This document shows, piece after piece, positions 47,859 to 56,703 of a DNA stretch of 64,000 bases. Source of the stretch: Salinicoccus sp. YB14-2 (lineage in GTDB: Bacteria; Bacillota; Bacilli; Staphylococcales; Salinicoccaceae); contig NZ_LFKO01000001.1 in the NCBI RefSeq assembly GCF_001265075.1, positions 311,527-375,526 of the forward strand, written 5' to 3'. How positions within the stretch are numbered: the first letter of the stretch is position 1; each line of letters begins with the position of its first letter. Position numbers and translations under genes: made by a program. Under the pieces are notes generated by a model. It was not told the DNA's origin. It ran no database searches and worked only from the letters and a program-made list of their open reading frames with translations.

Positions 47859-49391
47859 CTACAGGTTACTTTCTTCTCTTTTCAAAACAGCCAGTTCTTT
47901 TTTCAACGCTGTAATTTCCTCTTTCATCGCCATGCTTTCTTTCCTTAGACGATTGACACTACCCATGCCTGTACTTTCGGATGCTTCAAATTTATACATC
48001 AATAATGAATCCCACTCATTTTGAGCTTCTACTTTAATATCGAGTTTCGGAGCTATTTTCAATAAGTTTTCCAGAAATTCTGTCAGATGCTTTGTCGTCC
48101 CGGCAGCAACAATTCTGGCCTTGCCATTCTTCAGCATTTTAATATGTCCGCCCAGTCTGTGCCCGGTGGCAGAGTTGGATATGATATTTTTATAGTAATT
48201 TACATTGCCGGAAAGTACCAGATGAACATTTTTAATATCTCCTTTAGGCAAAGGCGGTAAAATCACTTCTTTTACAATCCCTTTTTTAAGAAACCGGAAA
48301 ATTTTATCAAAATCAAAAGTGAAATAGTCATTTATCCCTTTATCGATTGATGCCGTCTCAGGAAAGTAATAATCGAGTATCTTTTTTGAAACGTCCCTCG
48401 ATTTTCCATAAATCGGAAACATATGGCCGCCGAGATCCGGCCTGCAGTTGATCTCCAGCACGTTATTCGTGTCTTTTTCCTCGTCTCTGATAATATCCAC
48501 ACCGCCCATGTTCATACCCGGGACGCTCTTTACGGCATTGACTGCTGTCAATATATAATCTTCTGAAACATTCTCAGTGATATCCACCGTATCCGATGCA
48601 TCTTTTGCGAATGTACTGTCAGTCAGATTGACCTTATCTCCTTTTACCGGGACAGTATCCAGACTGTATCCCTGTCTGCCGATAAAATCATTCAATCTTT
48701 TATCAATTTTAATCTGGCTGGCGCTTAGATGCGGATTTAATTTACGATGCTGGTTTTTTATTTCTATCAGCTGTCTAATAGTGTGTTCGCCGTCTCCTTC
48801 TATGTGGGCTGCCACTCTCTTGAATGCAGCAATCAGCTGGTCTTCGATGACGTAAGCTCTTGTGTCAAAGCCCGTCGCATGACGTTCAACGATGATATCG
48901 GTATAACCCAATTCTCCGTGGACATACTCCAGCCCCTCGGCGAGAGAAGTCCTGTCATTAAGATTCGTCCGTACACCGATCGCGAGACTCGCATGCGCAG
49001 GTTTTACGATTACAGGGTACCCAATCGAATCTGCGTAGTCCAATGCCCCTGCAAAGTCATTATTTTGAACAGATATGACTTTGCCTTCAGGTACTGATAC
49101 ACCAGCCGCACTTAAGTGCGCCTTCGTCAGCTCTTTACTCTTTCCAATCTGCCTTGCCTCTTTCGCGACTTTATCACCTAAAGATAATTGGAATCTGAAC
49201 TCCTTGCCGCCGTAGGACAGCTTATGACGGATTTTAATCTGATTTTTAACATATACCGTCATAAATTTGACTTCAATCCCCCTGCGCCACGCCTCAAGAG
49301 TCATTCTATACATACTTATGCTGGGGCCCTGAGCTTCTATTGGATGATTCAGCATAATATCTTTTGTAAAATCAAGTTCTTTTAACGTCAT
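47859..49391 (-). CDS. Cyanophycin synthetase-like ATP-grasp protein with acylphosphatase-like and coiled-coil tail
   Basis: The ATG at 49391 is chosen with GAGGAG upstream, giving 510 residues. An N-terminal region (PSISMYRMTLEAWRRGIEVKF) precedes an ATP-grasp core (about 90-340) with YPVIVKPAHASLAIGV, DIIVERHATGFDTRAYV and VLEINCRPDLGGHMFP, resembling the ATP-grasp part of CphA. From about 385, VHLVLSGNV and GHIKMLKNGKARIVAAG look like an acylphosphatase fold. The last 35 residues form a coiled coil. It should ligate amino acids to a carboxylate acceptor. It resembles 59261-60895 but has normal base composition and stands alone. Confidence 0.82.
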   Translation of the reverse strand: MTLKELDFTKDIMLNHPIEAQGPSISMYRMTLEAWRRGIEVKFMTVYVKNQIKIRHKLSYGGKEFRFQLSLGDKVAKEARQIGKSKELTKAHLSAAGVSVPEGKVISVQNNDFAGALDYADSIGYPVIVKPAHASLAIGVRTNLNDRTSLAEGLEYVHGELGYTDIIVERHATGFDTRAYVIEDQLIAAFKRVAAHIEGDGEHTIRQLIEIKNQHRKLNPHLSASQIKIDKRLNDFIGRQGYSLDTVPVKGDKVNLTDSTFAKDASDTVDITENVSEDYILTAVNAVKSVPGMNMGGVDIIRDEEKDTNNVLEINCRPDLGGHMFPIYGKSRDVSKKILDYYFPETASIDKGINDYFTFDFDKIFRFLKKGIVKEVILPPLPKGDIKNVHLVLSGNVNYYKNIISNSATGHRLGGHIKMLKNGKARIVAAGTTKHLTEFLENLLKIAPKLDIKVEAQNEWDSLLMYKFEASESTGMGSVNRLRKESMAMKEEITALKKELAVLKREESNL

Positions 49392-49728
49392 GACAAGTCT
49401 CCTCTTTCTACACTGCTGAATTTTAATAAAACCGCTTATTAATATCAATTGTACCTTTATAACTACCCTGTTTTTCTAAGAGGTAATTAAATTTCATAAT
49501 ATAGTTGGAACGCATTTACTTTTTAACGGCAAAATCCCTGTAACTATAAACTATAGACTACAGGGATTTCTTTCAAATAAAAAATCAAGCTTGAGATATA
49601 AATTCCTCTGACCACTGAAGTTTCCAGGCTTCGAAGTACTTTAATCTTTATAATTCCAAATTTTTCAGCTGCAAAAATTATTCTTTGACCCCCGCCAGTT
49701 TTAAAGATTCCTGCCCTGATTTTTCTTC
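49392..49728. other. Intergenic region with terminator only
   Basis: Holds the presumed promoter of the ATP-grasp gene (49400-49500) and the hairpin at 49530-49571. No ORF is supported. Confidence 0.6.
49530..49571 (-). terminator. Terminator downstream of the PfeT-like gene
   Basis: AAATCCCTGTA and TACAGGGATTT pair, with TTTT following on the minus strand. Confidence 0.7.
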
Positions 49729-51558
49729 TTAGCCCTGCCTCAGCAGACGCAGACCGTTCAATATGACCAGAATGGTCGAACCTTCATGGAATAGTACTGC
49801 CATCGGCAAATTCAGCAGACCGAAAATATTCAATATGACCAGGGTGATGATGACTCCAACCGAGAAGATGACATTGCCGACAATGATACGATTCAGTTTA
49901 TGGCTCAACTTGAAACTATAGAAAAGTTTATGCAGATTATTTTTTACAATTACAACATCGGAAGATTCCATTGCAACCGAGGAACCGCTTCCCATCGCAA
50001 TGCCTATATCAGCATTTGCCAGTGCCGGGGCATCGTTGATGCCATCGCCGATCATACCGACCACTTTGTCTTTTTCCTGACTTTCATTCACATATCTTAT
50101 TTTATCCTCCGGCAGACAAGACGCAGCAAAGTCGTCAATTCCCACTTCATCCGCAACTTTTTTTGCCACCATTTCATTATCCCCGGTCAGAAGAGAGACC
50201 TGGATATCTTCTCTTTGAAAACCGGCCACAGCTTGAACGGCTTCTTTCCGTATGCGGTCAGCAAGGGAAAAGTAACCTTCAATCCGATTGTTTTTTCCTA
50301 CGAAAATATTGGTATTTCCGTCTATTGCCTTATTCATGTACCCAAACGGATCTTCAAAACTTGCAAATGCTGCAGGTTTACCAACTTCTATATGTCCTTT
50401 CCTCATTCCAGAGCCGACAACTTCCTCGACCGGCTCTGTGTGGTCGATGCTGCCCAGATCCAGGTTTTTAAACCTGTTTACAATCGCTTCGGCAATCGGA
50501 TGACTGGACTGTTGCTCCATATAAACAACTTCTTTAATAGTCTCTTCGTCCGCGGCATAGTCAACAACCTGAAAGTCACCATGTGTCAGTGTCCCTGTTT
50601 TATCACTATAAAGAATATCCATCGTACTCAGTGCTTCCATGGCTGCGCCGCCTTTAAAAAGTACGCCATTTCTTGCACCATTGCTTATGGCACTTAATGT
50701 TGCCGGTGTGGCCGAAGCGACCAGCGCACACGGGCTTGCGACTGTTAACATGACCATCCCTCTGTAAAAGGCTTCTTGAAATGGAAAGCCATTGACAACA
50801 TATAATATGAAGATGAAAATCGGCACGCCGACCAATACACCGATTACATATTTGGATTCAATACGATCAATGAATTTTGAAACTTTGGATGGCCTGCTTT
50901 GTGCTTCTTCCACCATTCGTATAATATTTGAAAAAATAGTTTCATCACTTGCTTTGTTGACTTCCAGGTAGAAAGCATTTCCCTCATTGATCGTCCCGGC
51001 AAAGACTTCTTTTCCTATTCCTTTGGTAACAGGTACAGATTCTCCAGTCAAGGCGGATTCATTCACAAATATTTCACGATCGGCATAACCATCGATTGGA
51101 ATCTGCTCCCCCCTCGATACGACAACCGTATCCCCCACAACCAGTTCTTCAGTGGGCACTTCTATCACTTCACCATTGTCTTTTAATACGTTTGCAGAGG
51201 ATGGCACTTGTGACATCAATTCAGAAATTGCTTTGGTTGATTTATTGGTCGCATAGTCCTCTAATACTTCAGCGCCTGCAAAGATGAACAATAAAGCAGC
51301 GCCTTCAGATTCAAAGCCGATGATGACTGCTCCAATCGCGGCTAAAATCATAAGCAGGTCAACATTCGGAGATTTTGACTTGACTGTTTCTATCACCGCA
51401 TTTCTTGCTGCAAAGAAACCTAAGAAGAAAATGGCTATATAGAAAGAAATACTGCTGCCGATATCAGTGAATAACATCAGAATGAAGCCTGAGATTATGA
51501 AGAGAGTGCCTATTAGCAGAAATTGACCCGCACGATTTTTGATCAGATAATTTAACAT
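49729..51558 (-). CDS. pfeT: P1B-4-type metal-exporting ATPase, PfeT/ZosA-like
   Basis: A 609-residue ATPase with no N-terminal metal-binding domain. Key motifs are TGES (171-174), the transmembrane metal motif SPC (275-277), the phosphorylated Asp in SDKTGT (Asp319), GDGINDAPALA, and HEGST in the last helix region, which together define the P1B-4 subgroup. PfeT of B. subtilis exports Fe(II) under PerR control, and a PerR box sits over this promoter. The ATG at 51558 follows AAGGGGG by 11 bases; a TTG 13 codons upstream is less likely. Confidence 0.88.
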   Translation of the reverse strand: MLNYLIKNRAGQFLLIGTLFIISGFILMLFTDIGSSISFYIAIFFLGFFAARNAVIETVKSKSPNVDLLMILAAIGAVIIGFESEGAALLFIFAGAEVLEDYATNKSTKAISELMSQVPSSANVLKDNGEVIEVPTEELVVGDTVVVSRGEQIPIDGYADREIFVNESALTGESVPVTKGIGKEVFAGTINEGNAFYLEVNKASDETIFSNIIRMVEEAQSRPSKVSKFIDRIESKYVIGVLVGVPIFIFILYVVNGFPFQEAFYRGMVMLTVASPCALVASATPATLSAISNGARNGVLFKGGAAMEALSTMDILYSDKTGTLTHGDFQVVDYAADEETIKEVVYMEQQSSHPIAEAIVNRFKNLDLGSIDHTEPVEEVVGSGMRKGHIEVGKPAAFASFEDPFGYMNKAIDGNTNIFVGKNNRIEGYFSLADRIRKEAVQAVAGFQREDIQVSLLTGDNEMVAKKVADEVGIDDFAASCLPEDKIRYVNESQEKDKVVGMIGDGINDAPALANADIGIAMGSGSSVAMESSDVVIVKNNLHKLFYSFKLSHKLNRIIVGNVIFSVGVIITLVILNIFGLLNLPMAVLFHEGSTILVILNGLRLLRQG

Positions 51559-51882
51559 TTGATGGTTATCCCCCTTATAGTTCATAAAGCAGTCCAATGA
51601 TTCGATTTTTTTGCTGCCACTTTAAACTTGATTAAAAATTGATATGTAGTGTGATCGCTCAATTTATTAAAGTCTTAATTAATTATAATTATTATAATGT
51701 AATAGTATTTTAAAAATGTATAACCGTCAAATTTTATCATCAAATGATAATGAGTATTAATAAGAAATTGTCGACTCTGATGAAAAACTGGAATAATTCA
51801 ATGATTCATCTTAGTTCCGAATGTTATACAACCATTCATATCAATCTGATAATCAACCTCTCACTTATTCATTGGTTCATAA
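51559..51882. other. Regulatory intergenic region upstream of the PfeT-like gene
   Basis: Contains the PerR-controlled promoter (51683-51730) and a further inverted repeat TTATCAT-CAA-ATGATAA at 51734-51750 just upstream of the -35 box, which may be a second regulator site. No ORF is supported. Confidence 0.6.
51683..51730 (-). promoter_or_regulatory. PerR box over the PfeT promoter
   Basis: TTATAATTATTATAA (51683-51697) matches the 15-bp PerR consensus TTATAATNATTATAA exactly. On the minus strand TTGACG (51725-51730) and TACTAT (51702-51707) have a 17-base spacer, putting the start site near 51695, inside the box. This is the layout of a PerR-repressed promoter, and pfeT/zosA belongs to the PerR regulon in B. 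subtilis. Confidence 0.85.
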
Positions 51883-51920
51883 TAAAAGATCCCGGACAAT
51901 AGTTGGAAGGTCCGGGATCG
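51883..51920 (-). terminator. Terminator of the HMA chaperone gene
   Basis: GATCCCGGAC and GTCCGGGATC pair, followed by TTTTATT on the minus strand. Confidence 0.88.
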
Positions 51921-51941
51921 GTCAAGTGGATATTATATTAA

Positions 51942-52175
51942 TCAGGCAGCTTTTACTTTTGATTTTATAACCGGATAGCCCAGTTTTTCAATCACATTTT
52001 CGATATTTTCAATCGTAGTCGCTTCCCCATCAAAATTCACTTTGACTTTACTTGCGTTGAACATGACTTTGACGCTGTCTTTTTCAACACCGTCCACACC
52101 TTTTACAGCGTTATCAATCTTCTGGAGACATGATGGACATGATAGGGTTTCTAACTGAATGGTTGCTTTTTGCAT
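51942..52175 (-). CDS. HMA-domain metal chaperone (CopZ-like)
   Basis: A 77-residue ferredoxin-like metal-binding domain. The ligand motif CPSC lies in LETLSCPSCLQKID, where the usual MxCxxC Met is Leu-Ser. The rest (VEKDSVKVMFNASKVKVNF, IEKLGYPV) is typical of the fold. It probably delivers metal to the ATPase encoded upstream, with which it shares an unusual Crp/Fnr-type promoter architecture. Confidence 0.88.
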   Translation of the reverse strand: MQKATIQLETLSCPSCLQKIDNAVKGVDGVEKDSVKVMFNASKVKVNFDGEATTIENIENVIEKLGYPVIKSKVKAA

Positions 52176-52226
52176 AATATATCTCTCCTATTTATAATTT
52201 TTAGTCGTTTCCTTCTCTACAATTCA

Positions 52227-52268
52227 AGTATATGACGTTTTGCCGTTTAAATAATTGACGTAGATCAA
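52227..52268 (-). promoter_or_regulatory. Crp/Fnr-type class II promoter of the HMA chaperone gene
   Basis: On the minus strand TTGAT-CTAC-GTCAA (52255-52268) is followed after 22 bases by TATACT (52227-52232), with no recognisable -35 box. This places the palindrome centre at -41.5, the standard position for class II activation by Crp/Fnr-family regulators. Confidence 0.7.
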
Positions 52269-52283
52269 TTTTTGATGGATTAT

Positions 52284-54164
52284 TTAAAATGTTTCTGCTG
52301 CATTAGCATTTTTGCCTCTTCGACGGTAAATCATCAATCTCATGGCGTTGAAGATGACCGCAAGGATACTCAGTTCATGTACCAACATGCCGATTGTCAT
52401 GTTCATCCAGTCACTGAACAGCAGGGCGGTTAGTAAGACCAGTACCACACCGACTGCAATGATGATGTTCTGTTTCATATTTCTCGCTGTCGATTTCGTC
52501 AGACCTAAGGCATGAGTCAAGCGGCTGAAGTCAGAATTCACCAGAATGACATCCGATGTTTCAATCGCTACATCTGTACCGGTGCCCATGGCAATGCCGA
52601 TATCGGCCAGCGCCAAGGAAGGACTATCGTTCACGCCATCTCCGACAAATGCCACTATCTGTCCTTCTGACTGTAATTTTTCAAGATGAGCGGACTTATC
52701 TTCCGGCAGCATATGTCCGTATGCTTCTGTCAATCCAAGTTCGCCGGCAACGGCATCAACAGTGCCCTGGTTATCTCCGGACAGGACAACAAGATTCTTT
52801 ACACCAAGCTTTTTCAGATTTTGCAAGTCTTCTTTAACACCCGGTCGAATTTGATCCCGGATTCCCATCAATACCTGCAGCACACCATCCACTGCAGTCA
52901 GTACAAGGGAATTTCCGTTTTTCTCAAAACGTTCCAGATCTTTTCTGACCCTCTCATTCAACTCGACATTTTCTTTTTCCATCAAAGCGACATTTCCGAC
53001 TGCGACACGGCGGCCCTCTACTTTAGCAATGATGCCGCCGCCTTTGACGACTTCAGTTTCATCTACAACAGAGAAGTTCGTTGGCCCGATATCCTGCAGC
53101 ACCGCTTTAGCCAGAGGGTGATCTGATTCTCGCTCGACACTGGCCAGGTATCCGAGCACTTCATCCATGTCTTCTCCATAAAATTCCTTTTCTGCAACTT
53201 CAGGATTTCCAATAGTCAACGTACCGGTTTTATCAAAAAGGATTGTGTCCACGTTACTGAAATCATTGATGACTTCACTGCCCTTTAAAAGGACACCGTT
53301 ACGGGCACCGTTTCCAATGCCTGCAACGTTGGATACAGGGACACCGATTACTAAGGCGCCTGGACATCCCAGCACCAGAACTGTAATCGCCAGTTCAACA
53401 TTACTCGTGAACAGCCAGACAATAAAACCCAGTACCAGCACTGCCGGTGTATAGTATTTGGAGAATCGGTCAATGAACCGTTCAGCTTCCGATTTTGAAT
53501 CCTGGGCCTCTTCCACCAATTCGATAATTTGACCGAATGTTGTATCTTCCCCGACACGGTCAGCTTCAATCTGAATCGTCCCGTTTTCCAAAATTGTACC
53601 AGCAAATACTTCTGATCCGTTCATTTTACTCACTGGAACAGACTCGCCGGTGATACTTGCTTCATTGATATGGCCTTCACCAGTTAAAACGGTGCCATCG
53701 ACAGGTATTTTCGCACCGGTTTTTACTAATAAAACATCACCTTCATCGACATCATCAACGTCCACTTCTTCGAATTCACCAGCCGCGTTTTGTTTCAACG
53801 CACTTTCCGGCGCCATTTCCGTGAGTTCTTTGATGGCCGACCGAGTCCTCTTCAGTGTCCGCTGCTCCAAATAAGAACCAAATAAGAATAAGAATGTAAC
53901 AATCGCTGATTCTTCATAGTTTTGAATCAGTAAAGCACCGATAACGGCAATGGTGACCAATACGTCAATGCTGATAACCTTTACTTTTATTGCCTGATAA
54001 GCCTGGATTGCAATCGGTGCAATACCGATGACAGTTGCAATGATGAGTGACAAATCGAAGACGAACATGTTATCCATACCAAATCGACCATAGAATCCAA
54101 GTATGATCAACGTTGCACTGACCAATGTAATCAGGTTTTTCGCATCTAATATAATTCTTTGCAT
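52284..54164 (-). CDS. P1B-type metal ATPase with a CPG transmembrane motif
   Basis: A 626-residue P-type ATPase without an N-terminal metal domain. TGES (172-175), DKTGT (phosphorylated Asp311), GDGVNDSPSLA and the ATP-binding HP region are present. The metal-site motif is CPG (267-269, in VLGCPGALVIG) instead of the usual CPC, SPC or TPC, and the last-helix motif reads HELS instead of HEGS. The transported ion cannot be assigned. A GGAGG site precedes the ATG. The chaperone gene lies just downstream with its own promoter. Confidence 0.9.
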   Translation of the reverse strand: MQRIILDAKNLITLVSATLIILGFYGRFGMDNMFVFDLSLIIATVIGIAPIAIQAYQAIKVKVISIDVLVTIAVIGALLIQNYEESAIVTFLFLFGSYLEQRTLKRTRSAIKELTEMAPESALKQNAAGEFEEVDVDDVDEGDVLLVKTGAKIPVDGTVLTGEGHINEASITGESVPVSKMNGSEVFAGTILENGTIQIEADRVGEDTTFGQIIELVEEAQDSKSEAERFIDRFSKYYTPAVLVLGFIVWLFTSNVELAITVLVLGCPGALVIGVPVSNVAGIGNGARNGVLLKGSEVINDFSNVDTILFDKTGTLTIGNPEVAEKEFYGEDMDEVLGYLASVERESDHPLAKAVLQDIGPTNFSVVDETEVVKGGGIIAKVEGRRVAVGNVALMEKENVELNERVRKDLERFEKNGNSLVLTAVDGVLQVLMGIRDQIRPGVKEDLQNLKKLGVKNLVVLSGDNQGTVDAVAGELGLTEAYGHMLPEDKSAHLEKLQSEGQIVAFVGDGVNDSPSLALADIGIAMGTGTDVAIETSDVILVNSDFSRLTHALGLTKSTARNMKQNIIIAVGVVLVLLTALLFSDWMNMTIGMLVHELSILAVIFNAMRLMIYRRRGKNANAAETF

Positions 54165-54473
54165 GATACTGCCTCCATCTCTCTATATCTTCTTGTTAAT
54201 TAAAGTATAAGGGTTAAACGGCATATAAGAATTGACCTAAGTCAAGATTATAGGATTTAGATGTTAAAAACGGCTTATCAGTAGATAAAAAACTTAAAAA
54301 GTTAACGGAATCGTGTGATGGTACGTTTCTTGACGTCTGGTGGTAATATTTTCATCGACGCAGTATCCACAAACAAACACAGTTTACCACTTGATGATTG
54401 ATAAACTGCAGGGAAGTTATTTTATCGATAATTATGATATTATAAAATGAATATTAAGAAGGGACTAAACGAT
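54165..54473. other. Divergent intergenic region with Crp/Fnr-type site
   Basis: Contains the regulated promoter of the CPG ATPase (54204-54245) and, toward the right, an AT-rich stretch with a likely TATTAT element for the SRPBCC gene. No ORF supported. Confidence 0.6.
54204..54245 (-). promoter_or_regulatory. Crp/Fnr-type class II promoter of the CPG ATPase gene
   Basis: TTGAC-TTAG-GTCAA (54232-54245, minus strand), with perfectly palindromic arms, is followed after exactly 22 bases by TATACT (54204-54209). Centre at -41.5, the same geometry as at the chaperone gene. Resembles the FNR consensus TTGAT-N4-ATCAA. Confidence 0.75.
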
Positions 54474-54941
54474 ATGAAAATGTATACTTTGACACGTTAT
54501 CAGAAGTTGCCCGTCACACCGGAAGAGGCATGGGCGTTTTTCTCAAATCCTAAGCAGTTGGAAGAAATCACGCCGGATGACATGCCTTTTGAGATGATCG
54601 GCGACGGGCCGCCAGGCATGTACGCAGGCATGATTATCGAGTACAATATCGAACCTTTCCCAAAGTTTCCCGTCAAGTGGATCACAGAGATCACACATGT
54701 GGAAGAAGGAAAATACTTTGTTGATGAGCAGCGGTTCGGTCCGTTCAAATTCTGGCATCACCAGCACCACTTCCGTGAAATCGAAGGCGGGGTCGAGATA
54801 ATCGACACGGTGAACTACATCCTGCCCTTCTCTCTCATTGGACGAATCACCCATAACTTGGTGGTGAAGGGTCGGCTCGCGGAAATATTCGATTTCAGGC
54901 AAAAAACATTGAAGGCGGCTTTTGGCGAGATAGAAAATTAA
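54474..54941 (+). CDS. SRPBCC family ligand-binding protein
   Basis: A 155-residue START-like protein. VTPEEAWAFFSNPKQLEEITP near the start, a run of beta strands with a His-rich segment (KFWHHQHHF), and a C-terminal helix ending IFDFRQKTLKAAFG are typical of the cell-division-inhibitor/TIGR01777-associated SRPBCC group. The ATG at 54474 follows AAGAAGGGA; upstream in-frame codons lack a ribosome site. Ligand unknown. Confidence 0.87.
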   Translation: MKMYTLTRYQKLPVTPEEAWAFFSNPKQLEEITPDDMPFEMIGDGPPGMYAGMIIEYNIEPFPKFPVKWITEITHVEEGKYFVDEQRFGPFKFWHHQHHFREIEGGVEIIDTVNYILPFSLIGRITHNLVVKGRLAEIFDFRQKTLKAAFGEIEN

Positions 54942-54983
54942 CTACATTAAAATCAATGTAATGACATTTTTAAATTTTAGAGG

Positions 54984-55436
54984 TTGAATATCATCAATAT
55001 TATACTGAAGAAGAATGACAGCACGGATAAAATTGAAGTTACAGAAGAAGGTACAAGCATTAAGATAGGCAACGATAATTATGAAATCATCGACCAGACC
55101 GGCAGCATCGCAAGTAGCGGCGCCATCGTTCTGAACTGCATTCCAGTCAAACCAGAAGGCCGGGAGAGATTTGAGAAGAGATTCCTGAACAGGCCGAAGC
55201 GGATTGAAAACGAAGAAGGTTTCAATGCGATCAAAGTGTCACGACCACTTAAGGGCGATACGTATATCGTCCTCACGCAGTGGACGTCAGAAGAAGCCTT
55301 CAGAAACTGGCAGGACTCTGATGCTTATTCACATGCACATAAAAAACGCGGTACAGACAAAGGTCTCAACAGAGATGAGAGCGTGTTGAAGGCAAAATCC
55401 TATCATGATGTTTATGATGTCACAACATATAATTAA
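54984..55436 (+). CDS. ABM-domain monooxygenase-like protein (HmoB/TRAP-type)
   Basis: The protein has about 150 residues. The C-terminal two thirds form an antibiotic-biosynthesis-monooxygenase/IsdG-like domain: FLNRPKRIENEEGFNAIKVSRP, then QWTSEEAFRNWQDSDAYSHAH, where Trp and His are the residues used by heme-degrading members. The N-terminal 50 residues are an extension like that in HmoB and TRAP. The start is uncertain: TTG at 54984 abuts AGAGG, while ATC codons at 54990 and 54993 are better spaced. Heme degradation is likely but unproven. Confidence 0.8.
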   Translation: MNIINIILKKNDSTDKIEVTEEGTSIKIGNDNYEIIDQTGSIASSGAIVLNCIPVKPEGRERFEKRFLNRPKRIENEEGFNAIKVSRPLKGDTYIVLTQWTSEEAFRNWQDSDAYSHAHKKRGTDKGLNRDESVLKAKSYHDVYDVTTYN

Positions 55437-55696
55437 TCATTGATATCTCGCCTTCTTTAACCACACTGGAATGTAGACCGCAATTAGTATAAAATAACAA
55501 ATACACTCAACTTGTAAGAACACAAGATGATGTTTTGCTATTTTTATTTTATAATCAAATCAGATATTTTTGATAAGAAAAATGCCATGTGAATTTCATC
55601 TTATATTGAAGTTAACCACAACTCTCAATAAAGGAAGAAAATCTCGTGATACTACTGAGTCCTGTAAAGAAAATATACGAGATTAGGAGTGATAAT
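55437..55696. other. Boundary of the AT-rich accessory block
   Basis: No gene is supported here. Base composition drops visibly in GC from about 55.45 kb onward compared with the metal-ATPase block. Holds the promoter of the first YheC/YheD gene. Confidence 0.5.
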
Positions 55697-56698
55697 ATGA
55701 TGGTCGGATTTATGAGAAACGGGCGCAAACCTTTCAGATTTGTAAGGTTATTGGCTAAAACATGTGCTTATAACGATATTGATCTCGTTTATTTCAGTCC
55801 AAGGAACGTCGATATCGAAAAGAAAACGGTTAAAGGACAAGTTCTTATAAAAAATAAATGGATGACGAAAGAAGTTCCGATCCCTCCATTTATAGATACA
55901 ACACCTTATTGTTTTAAAAATGAGAAAGTGACTGAATTCCTTAGAAAGAACTCTACTTTATCTACAGACAGCATCGGAACAAAAGATGAAATTTATAATA
56001 AAATCAAGGAAGATGGAGAATTTGCCCATTTACTGATTCCAACCGGGGAAAATTCAAATTTCGAAGAGTTTTTGAATTTTATAAATACACATAAAACTAT
56101 TGTTATAAAACCGAAAGCTGGTCTTCGAGGACATAATATTTATATGGTTAAACAGCTTAGAAGAAACAAATTTTTAATAAGCTACCAACAGTCTGAAGAA
56201 AAAATGAATAAAGAAAAGTTAAAACAATTATATGAAGATACCTGGCATGGAGACGGACACATACTGCAAAAATATATAACTTCGAGAACGAAGTCAGGTG
56301 ATCCATTCGACTGCAGAGTACGCCTCGAGAAAAATGGAAGAGGAAAATGGTCTGTGGCAATTTATCTTGTCAGGATAGGTTCAAATCAAAAAGTGGTCTC
56401 CAATGTTGCTCAAGGAGGAAGTGTGACAACACTCACCGCTTTTCTTGAAGGTAATTTCCCGGAAGAGAAAGAAAGATTGAAAGAAGCAATCAGACGCATT
56501 GCAAAAACTCTTCCATATAAAATCGAGGAATTATTCGATGTAAATTTCAGTGCCCTCGGTCTCGATATCGGGATTGATCAGGAGGCCAACCTCTATCTGT
56601 TCGAAGTGGAAAATGGTCCCGGAACAGAATTCGGCGAAGGTCAGATTGCATCAGCTAAAACTGAATATTATAATTATATCTCAAAAAAACTTTCATAA
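55697..56698 (+). CDS. YheC/YheD family ATP-grasp protein
   Basis: The ATG at 55697 follows TTAGGAG by 7 bases; a GTG at 55646 is the alternative. The 333 residues comprise an N-terminal domain (MMVGFMRNGRKPFRF, FIDTTPYCFK) and a C-terminal ATP-grasp domain with KTIVIKPKAGLRGHNIY, DPFDCRVRLEK and Mg-binding LYLFEVENGPG. The family was named from spore-coat-associated proteins, but this organism type does not sporulate. ATP-grasp ligases of this group are predicted to join amino acids into peptides. Divergent in orientation from its paralogues. Confidence 0.87.
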   Translation: MMVGFMRNGRKPFRFVRLLAKTCAYNDIDLVYFSPRNVDIEKKTVKGQVLIKNKWMTKEVPIPPFIDTTPYCFKNEKVTEFLRKNSTLSTDSIGTKDEIYNKIKEDGEFAHLLIPTGENSNFEEFLNFINTHKTIVIKPKAGLRGHNIYMVKQLRRNKFLISYQQSEEKMNKEKLKQLYEDTWHGDGHILQKYITSRTKSGDPFDCRVRLEKNGRGKWSVAIYLVRIGSNQKVVSNVAQGGSVTTLTAFLEGNFPEEKERLKEAIRRIAKTLPYKIEELFDVNFSALGLDIGIDQEANLYLFEVENGPGTEFGEGQIASAKTEYYNYISKKLS

Positions 56699-56703
56699 TT
56701 GAA

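Noticed and set aside
49900-50697. 265-codon open frame on the plus strand
   Set aside because: Antisense to the PfeT-like ATPase gene; Cys/His/Phe-rich shadow with no start signal.
49729-51558. Cadmium or zinc exporter (CadA) assignment
   Set aside because: No N-terminal metal domain, SPC instead of CPC, and an exact PerR box all fit the PfeT subgroup better.
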